This document shows, piece after piece, positions 6,903 to 10,269 of a stretch of DNA of 10,269 bases (positions within the stretch are counted from its first letter, which is position 1; every line of letters begins with the position of its first letter). The notes beneath the pieces are model-generated. The model ran no database searches and was not told where the DNA came from. It saw only the letters and a program-made list of their open reading frames with translations. Source of the stretch: Candidatus Babeliales bacterium (GTDB taxonomy: Bacteria > Babelota > Babeliae > Babelales > JACPOV01); the NCBI GenBank assembly GCA_020050475.1, contig JAGVKP010000026.1, positions 1 through 10,269 of the forward strand, in the 5' to 3' direction. The translations under genes were made by a program, and so were the position numbers.

Positions 6903-7907
6903 ATGGCTAAAAAAAGAATTATTAACGATGGGCAAACAGATCCAAACAAAATTTTGCCCATGGCCTATTATTGGGCGCGCGAGCATTATAAAAATGGCAT
7001 TGCTAACAACTGGTCGCCTGAAGAGATATCCATGCAGCAGGATGTCGAGCAATGGAAATCGCCAACAGCACTTTCTGAGCGCGAGCGCCGGCTTATTTTA
7101 TGGAATCTTGGTTTTTTCTCCACCGCAGAATCGCTAACGGCAAATAATATTGTACTGGCTGTATACCGTCACGTAACAAATCCTGAATGTCGGCAGTACC
7201 TTTTGCGACAGGCATTTGAAGAAGCGATACACACCGATACTTTTATTTATTGTTGCGATTCGCTTGGGCTTGATCCTGACCAGATTTACAATATGTATAA
7301 TACGATTCCATCAATTGCAGAGAAGGATGAGTTTGTCATTGAGCTGACCAAATCAATTTTTGACCCAAATTTTAAAACGCAGGGGGTTGAAAATGTACGG
7401 CGCTTTGTGCGCGATCTTGTTGGGTATTATGTCATTATGGAAGGAATTTTTTTCTACGCCGGTTTTGCCATGATGCTTGCGTTAAAGCGTCAAAACAAAA
7501 TGATTGGTGTTGGCGAGCAGTTTGAATACATCATGCGCGACGAGAGTGTGCATTTAGCATTTGGCTGTGATTTAATCAACACTATTAAAGCAGAAAATCC
7601 AGAAATTTGGACGCCTGATTTTCAAGATGAGATTGTCGGGCTTATCAAAAAAGCAGTAACGCTTGAAAAAAGATATGCTCATGATGCCTGCCCTGAAGGG
7701 TTACTTGGTATTAATGCACAGCAGTTTACCGACTACGTTGAATATATTGCTGATAGAAGACTTGAGCGCATCGGACTTTTACGCGTTTACTTTAAAGAAA
7801 ATCCATTGCCGTGGATGTCACAAGTTACTGATCTTAATAAAGAAAAAAACTTCTTTGAGACACGCGTGACTGAGTATCAGTCAGCTGGCTCATTGGAATG
7901 GGATTGA
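6903..7907 (+). CDS. nrdB: Ribonucleotide reductase class Ic beta (radical-cofactor) subunit, Mn/Fe type
   Basis: This 334-residue, mostly helical protein supplies the radical-generating metal site for NrdA. AAGGAG (6892-6897) is 5 bases before the ATG. Metal ligands are visible in order: Glu76 (FFSTAESL), Glu107 and His110 (FEEAIHTDTF), Glu180 (VIMEGIFF), and Glu214 and His217 (RDESVHLAFG). The position four after His110, which holds the radical Tyr in classic class Ia enzymes, is Phe114, and the first ligand is Glu instead of Asp. Both are the class Ic signature known from Chlamydia trachomatis, where a Mn(IV)/Fe(III) centre replaces the tyrosyl radical. Trp37 in NNWSPEE and Tyr116 match the electron-relay residues described there. 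Tyr325 near the C-terminus (VTEYQSAG) fits the subunit-to-subunit radical path. Length is close to the chlamydial protein. The operon partner is nrdA. Class assignment rests on motif alignment by eye but is unambiguous. Confidence 0.96.
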   Translation: MAKKRIINDGQTDPNKILPMAYYWAREHYKNGIANNWSPEEISMQQDVEQWKSPTALSERERRLILWNLGFFSTAESLTANNIVLAVYRHVTNPECRQYLLRQAFEEAIHTDTFIYCCDSLGLDPDQIYNMYNTIPSIAEKDEFVIELTKSIFDPNFKTQGVENVRRFVRDLVGYYVIMEGIFFYAGFAMMLALKRQNKMIGVGEQFEYIMRDESVHLAFGCDLINTIKAENPEIWTPDFQDEIVGLIKKAVTLEKRYAHDACPEGLLGINAQQFTDYVEYIADRRLERIGLLRVYFKENPLPWMSQVTDLNKEKNFFETRVTEYQSAGSLEWD

Positions 7908-7920
7908 AAATAGCACTGCA

Positions 7921-7963
7921 AAAAAAGCAGCACCAGGTCGCGATCTGATGAAGCGGCCTGGTG
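7921..7963 (-). terminator. Hairpin terminator between nrdB and the Cys-rich gene
   Basis: CACCAGGTCGC (7931-7941) and GCGGCCTGGTG (7953-7963) pair over 11 bp, counting one G-T pair, around an 11-base loop. On the minus strand the stem is followed by CTGC and a run of T (from the A tract around 7920-7926), so it best terminates the Cys-rich gene (stop at 7996). On the plus strand only TTATAAAAT follows, so it is a weaker end for nrdAB. Confidence 0.75.
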
Positions 7964-7995
7964 TTATAAAATAGTAAAATACGGTTAATCTGTTT

Positions 7996-8394
7996 CTAGC
8001 AGCATGAATTTTCGATGCAGTCATTACAAGCCTTAATACAATCCTGACAGGCTTTGATGCATTTATTACAAAGTTCTACGCAATCACTTGTCCCATTTTT
8101 ACATTTTTGTGCGCATGCTTCACAGCTTTTTAAACATTCTTCGCAAGCCTTGATACATGCTTCGCATTTTCTCTTGCAGTCGGCATCCTTACACGTTTTG
8201 AGATGTTCTTTACATTGCGTTATGCATTCTCTGCAGGCCTTAATGCACTCTGTGCATGCATGTATGCAATTTTGACAAGCAGTTTTGCAATTATTTGAGT
8301 TTGTTTTGCATGCCTCGCAACATTTCTTGCAAGAATCTATGCAGGCAGTGCATTTTTGAATACACGATTTACACGCATTTAGATGATTGCTCAT
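7996..8394 (-). CDS. Extremely Cys-rich four-helix copper-storage-like protein (Csp3/DUF326-like)
   Basis: The protein has 132 residues, 34 of them cysteine. Start at 8394 is chosen because AGGAG (8402-8406) lies 7 bases upstream; an ATG two codons earlier is almost on top of that site. There is no signal peptide, so it should be cytosolic. Cysteines alternate at spacings of 3 and 4, for example C-x-x-C-x-x-x-C-x-x-C, and so line one face of amphipathic helices. They fall in four blocks (residues ~8-29, 36-61, 73-98, 105-126) separated by short Asn/Lys/Asp-rich turns. That layout and length match the cytosolic copper storage protein Csp3, a four-helix bundle whose core thiols bind many Cu(I) ions (Methylosinus Csp3 is about 133 residues with 18 Cys, as I recall). 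Here the number is nearly double. The neighbouring multicopper oxidase and efflux channel support a copper role. A metallothionein-like role with Zn or Cd is the alternative. Confidence 0.82.
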   Translation of the reverse strand: MSNHLNACKSCIQKCTACIDSCKKCCEACKTNSNNCKTACQNCIHACTECIKACRECITQCKEHLKTCKDADCKRKCEACIKACEECLKSCEACAQKCKNGTSDCVELCNKCIKACQDCIKACNDCIENSCC

Positions 8395-8401
8395 TATCAT
8401 T

Positions 8402-8406
8402 CTCCT
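8402..8406 (-). promoter_or_regulatory. Ribosome binding site that decides the Cys-rich gene start
   Basis: AGGAG on the minus strand is 7 bases from ATG 8394 but only 1 base from the alternative ATG at 8400, so 8394 is the likely start. Confidence 0.7.
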
Positions 8407-8415
8407 GAAAATGGG

Positions 8416-8447
8416 AATACAAATTTCGCACTAGAGTTTTTTGTATT
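8416..8447. repeat. Perfect 8-bp inverted repeat in the Cys-rich gene leader
   Basis: AATACAAA (8416-8423) and TTTGTATT (8440-8447) are exact inverted copies separated by 16 bases. They lie between the candidate promoter and the ribosome site of the Cys-rich gene, where they could be an operator for a dimeric regulator or an mRNA hairpin. No known metal-regulator box (CueR, CsoR or CopY type) matches. Confidence 0.5.
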
Positions 8448-8448
8448 A

Positions 8449-8479
8449 AGTGTACAGCGCCGATTGATTGGATAGTCAA
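8449..8479 (-). promoter_or_regulatory. Candidate promoter of the Cys-rich gene with 19-base spacer
   Basis: On the minus strand TTGACT (8474-8479) is followed after 19 bases by TACACT (8449-8454). The -35 is good and the -10 fair. A 19-base spacer is longer than optimal and is typical of promoters activated by MerR-family proteins such as CueR, but the spacer lacks a clear dyad, so this is only suggestive. Confidence 0.35.
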
Positions 8480-8482
8480 ACA

Positions 8483-8512
8483 AATAAGACTTTTTTTGTA
8501 AATAGCCTTATT
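8483..8512 (-). terminator. Weak hairpin at the end of the efflux-channel gene
   Basis: On the minus strand AATAAGGC and GTCTTATT (8512-8505 and 8490-8483) can pair over 8 bp with one G-T pair and an A-rich loop, followed by TTGTTTG. It overlaps the stop codon and is AT-rich, so termination would be inefficient; read-through into the Cys-rich gene is possible. Confidence 0.25.
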
Positions 8513-9902
8513 GCTTGAGCACATTTTTTCCATAATCCACAAGCATGTTTAGTTTTTTACCGACCGCTCTTTCCAGCATGGCATGGTACTTGTTTAAATC
8601 ATAATGAAGTTCGGCTAGCTTAAGCTCACTTTCCGATTTCCTTATGGATGATTCCAGGGCAGTAAGCATATTTATTTGCATAGTTCTTGCATAATTGTAG
8701 GTATATTCGATTGCTTTTTTGTTGGAAGAGATGATTTCATTATAATGTGAAATATTATTCATCAAGCTGCCCACTAGTGTATAATACGTTCTTACCTCAT
8801 TCAAAACCTCCAGCTCTGCTTGCTGGCTATCATATTTCGCTTGATTAAGTAAAAACTCAGCCCGTGTGCGCTGCGCATGGTTAGTGTCAAAAAATGGAAG
8901 CGAGATGTTTAGATAGGGTCCCCAACCCCTAAATGGCGCATCAAAGTCTTGTTTGTAGCCGAGTCCAAGGTCAACTTGTCTTAATGTTTTTGCTTTTTCG
9001 AGAGAAATAGTATCTCCGTACTGTTTGATTTTTACCCTTGAAATAAGCAGTTTTGGGTGATCATTTCTGGCAGATTCTTCAAGCACCTCTATCTGTGGGA
9101 CCATTGCGATCGGTTCAAGCTCTTGAGATAAATAAAGGGATTCGCTTGCTGACTCTATACCAATCAATTTTTTTAACTCAAAAAAAGCATTATATACCTC
9201 TGCTTGTGCCGAAATATATGATGCCTTGATAACTTCAAGTTGTATATCGACATAATATTTGTCTAGATCATTTGAATAGCCATACAGTTGCCGATAATAA
9301 ATCTCATCTTTAAGATTTACGTATTCTTCGATGAGCAGTTTGTATATAGCGAGCTTTTTTTGAGCTGTTAAGCAGCGTGCATAGCTAATTTTTGTGTTGG
9401 CAATGAGTGAAAGTATATTGTCTAGTATGCGTAGTGAGACGATCTCAAGGATATCAGCAGAAACGTTTTTTGATAATGGAACCTGCCATAAATCTGATAA
9501 GCGAAAGCTTGCAATAGTTTCGATATTTGTCTGTCCGGTCCCTGGGCCCTGATCGCGTGTTGGGAAGCGAAAAACTGAATTTACCGTTGGGTTTGTGTAT
9601 AAGCCAGCTTGAACAAGATCGGCATTTGCGATTCCAAGATTTTCAAAATCTGCTCGCAGCCCTGGGTTGTTGCGCAATGCCAGCCCTATTGCTTCATCGG
9701 ATGTTAGCTGTTGTTGCTCCAGACGCGTATTGATTAAGGTGGTGCCCATATCCCTGTGGGTACCAGTTTGCATTGAAATCAGTTCATCTGTCCGTGCCTT
9801 TGTTTGCTCCGCCAATTTTGAAAAGCTATGCTGAACACTTACCTTTTTTGAGCAGCCAGAGAAGATGAGGAGGATAAAAAATAAGGGGAAAAGGCAACTC
9901 AT
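8508..9902 (-). CDS. TolC/CusC-like outer-membrane efflux lipoprotein
   Basis: This 464-residue protein begins with a lipoprotein signal: MSCLFPLFFILLIFSGC, with Cys17 the likely lipidated residue, as in CusC/OprM-type channels. The rest follows the outer-membrane factor layout (two TolC repeats, PF02321). The first repeat opens with DEAIGLALRNNPGLRA and is followed by long helices. The second contains a beta-strand part (GWGPYLNISLPFFD) followed by helices and a coiled-coil-prone C-terminal part ending near LERAVGK. Such channels form trimers in the outer membrane and are the exit duct of tripartite pumps. No membrane-fusion protein or RND pump is visible here. The start ATG overlaps the stop of the multicopper oxidase gene by four bases (ATGA), and no Shine-Dalgarno site stands before it, so translation is probably coupled. 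The context points to copper or a related metal as substrate; the family alone does not prove that. Confidence 0.92.
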   Translation of the reverse strand: MSCLFPLFFILLIFSGCSKKVSVQHSFSKLAEQTKARTDELISMQTGTHRDMGTTLINTRLEQQQLTSDEAIGLALRNNPGLRADFENLGIANADLVQAGLYTNPTVNSVFRFPTRDQGPGTGQTNIETIASFRLSDLWQVPLSKNVSADILEIVSLRILDNILSLIANTKISYARCLTAQKKLAIYKLLIEEYVNLKDEIYYRQLYGYSNDLDKYYVDIQLEVIKASYISAQAEVYNAFFELKKLIGIESASESLYLSQELEPIAMVPQIEVLEESARNDHPKLLISRVKIKQYGDTISLEKAKTLRQVDLGLGYKQDFDAPFRGWGPYLNISLPFFDTNHAQRTRAEFLLNQAKYDSQQAELEVLNEVRTYYTLVGSLMNNISHYNEIISSNKKAIEYTYNYARTMQINMLTALESSIRKSESELKLAELHYDLNKYHAMLERAVGKKLNMLVDYGKNVLKQ

Positions 9903-10269
9903 TTTGACACTTTGCAGTTGTCAGTTTTATTGATTGGTGAGGATTGGGCGGTTTTAATCCGTTGCGACGGGTGTTGCCATTTTTGTTTAGGATCTTTAGG
10001 AATTACATGCAGAATGGTAAACATGCCACCGTGTGACATTACGGGAAGGGGAACGTCGGCATGAGCATTCATAACATGGTGTACCCTATGGCAGTGAAAA
10101 AGCCAAATGCCGGGGTTCCAGGCTATAAACTCAACATCACGCGATGAGCCTGGTGGGACATCGACCGTATTGCCTGGCCATTGCGCAGATTTCTGAATTG
10201 CCCCCCCCTCGGTGCCTATTACACGCCACGTATGTCCATGCAAATGTATGGGGTGATTATCCATACTCA
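9899..10269 (-). CDS. Multicopper oxidase, C-terminal part only (start beyond right edge)
   Basis: The minus-strand frame is open at the right edge; the ATG at 10264 is internal, since it stands directly before a copper-ligand block, so the gene is partial. About 122 C-terminal residues are seen. Two hallmark copper-binding blocks are present: HPIHLHGH (H-x-x-H-x-H) and WLFHCHRVHH (H-C-H-x-x-x-H; codons at 10088-10096 for HCH), which together supply type 1, 2 and 3 copper ligands. Such periplasmic enzymes (CopA/PcoA/CueO-like) oxidise Cu(I) to less toxic Cu(II). The segment after the last His ligand reads VMNAHADVPLP, where related enzymes of the HH-x-MN-x-M type have Met as axial type 1 ligand; here His stands at that place. 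A Lys/Ser-rich tail of ~35 residues follows. It is co-transcribed with the efflux-channel gene through an ATGA overlap. Confidence 0.92.
   Translation of the reverse strand, partial: SMDNHPIHLHGHTWRVIGTEGGAIQKSAQWPGNTVDVPPGSSRDVEFIAWNPGIWLFHCHRVHHVMNAHADVPLPVMSHGGMFTILHVIPKDPKQKWQHPSQRIKTAQSSPINKTDNCKVSK

Noticed and set aside
6733..7137. Plus-strand open frame bridging nrdA and nrdB
   Set aside because: It is out of frame with both clearly conserved genes, and its translation shows no family features.
8054..8275. Plus-strand open frame opposite the Cys-rich gene
   Set aside because: It is the antisense shadow of the periodic Cys codons and gives a repetitive His/Ser/Leu peptide with no ribosome site.
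8008..8375. CRISPR-like periodic pattern in the DNA of the Cys-rich gene
   Set aside because: The periodicity follows the Cys-x-x-Cys coding pattern with imperfect units and no constant repeat/spacer structure.
8455..8473. CueR-type operator in the spacer of the Cys-rich gene promoter
   Set aside because: The spacer length fits, but the sequence lacks the expected dyad symmetry.
10262..10264. ATG as the start of a short 121-residue copper protein
   Set aside because: The frame stays open to the window edge, and this Met directly precedes the third copper-ligand block of a multicopper oxidase, so it is an internal residue of a truncated gene.

Overview
This 10.3 kb window is dense bacterial DNA of moderate, slightly AT-rich composition. 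Seven of its eight genes are recognisable by family; the eighth (a Cys-rich protein) is identified by architecture. The organism looks Gram-negative: there is a lipoprotein outer-membrane efflux channel, plus Sec-type signal peptides. A Chlamydia-type class Ic ribonucleotide reductase, a membrane pyrophosphatase and an exported-looking fucosyltransferase would fit a host-associated lineage such as Dependentiae (TM6) or environmental Chlamydiae. That placement is inference only, because no taxonomic marker (rRNA, ribosomal protein) is present.

Left part. A GT10-family (alpha-1,3-fucosyltransferase-like) gene runs leftward off the window edge (1-1145, minus). It diverges from a plus-strand membrane pyrophosphatase gene, hppA (1329-3305), whose motifs indicate the K+-dependent subfamily with a Na+-pump-type glutamate. 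hppA converges on a minus-strand gene for an exported thioredoxin-like protein with a long basic tail (3375-3986). A bidirectional hairpin terminator sits between them.

Middle. A 414-base stretch without a convincing protein gene (3987-4400) holds the thioredoxin-gene promoter, an orphan plus-strand promoter/terminator pair that may make a small RNA, and the nrdAB leader with a small hairpin. Then come nrdA and nrdB (4401-7907), a two-gene operon for class I ribonucleotide reductase. NrdB has Phe in place of the radical Tyr and Glu in place of the first Asp ligand, the signature of the Mn/Fe class Ic enzyme.

Right part. Three minus-strand genes form a copper-handling group. From the right edge: a multicopper oxidase C-terminus (partial), a TolC/CusC-like outer-membrane lipoprotein joined to it by an ATGA overlap, and, after 113 bases containing its own promoter-like elements and an 8-bp inverted repeat, a 132-residue protein with 34 cysteines. 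The last resembles the four-helix-bundle copper storage proteins (Csp3/DUF326) but is exceptionally cysteine-rich. Together they suggest periplasmic Cu(I) oxidation, export across the outer membrane, and cytosolic Cu(I) buffering.

The most notable items are the 34-Cys Csp-like protein and its leader, the class Ic RNR, the exported-looking GT10 enzyme, and the orphan terminator/small-RNA candidate. No mobile element, CRISPR array, tRNA or rRNA was seen.
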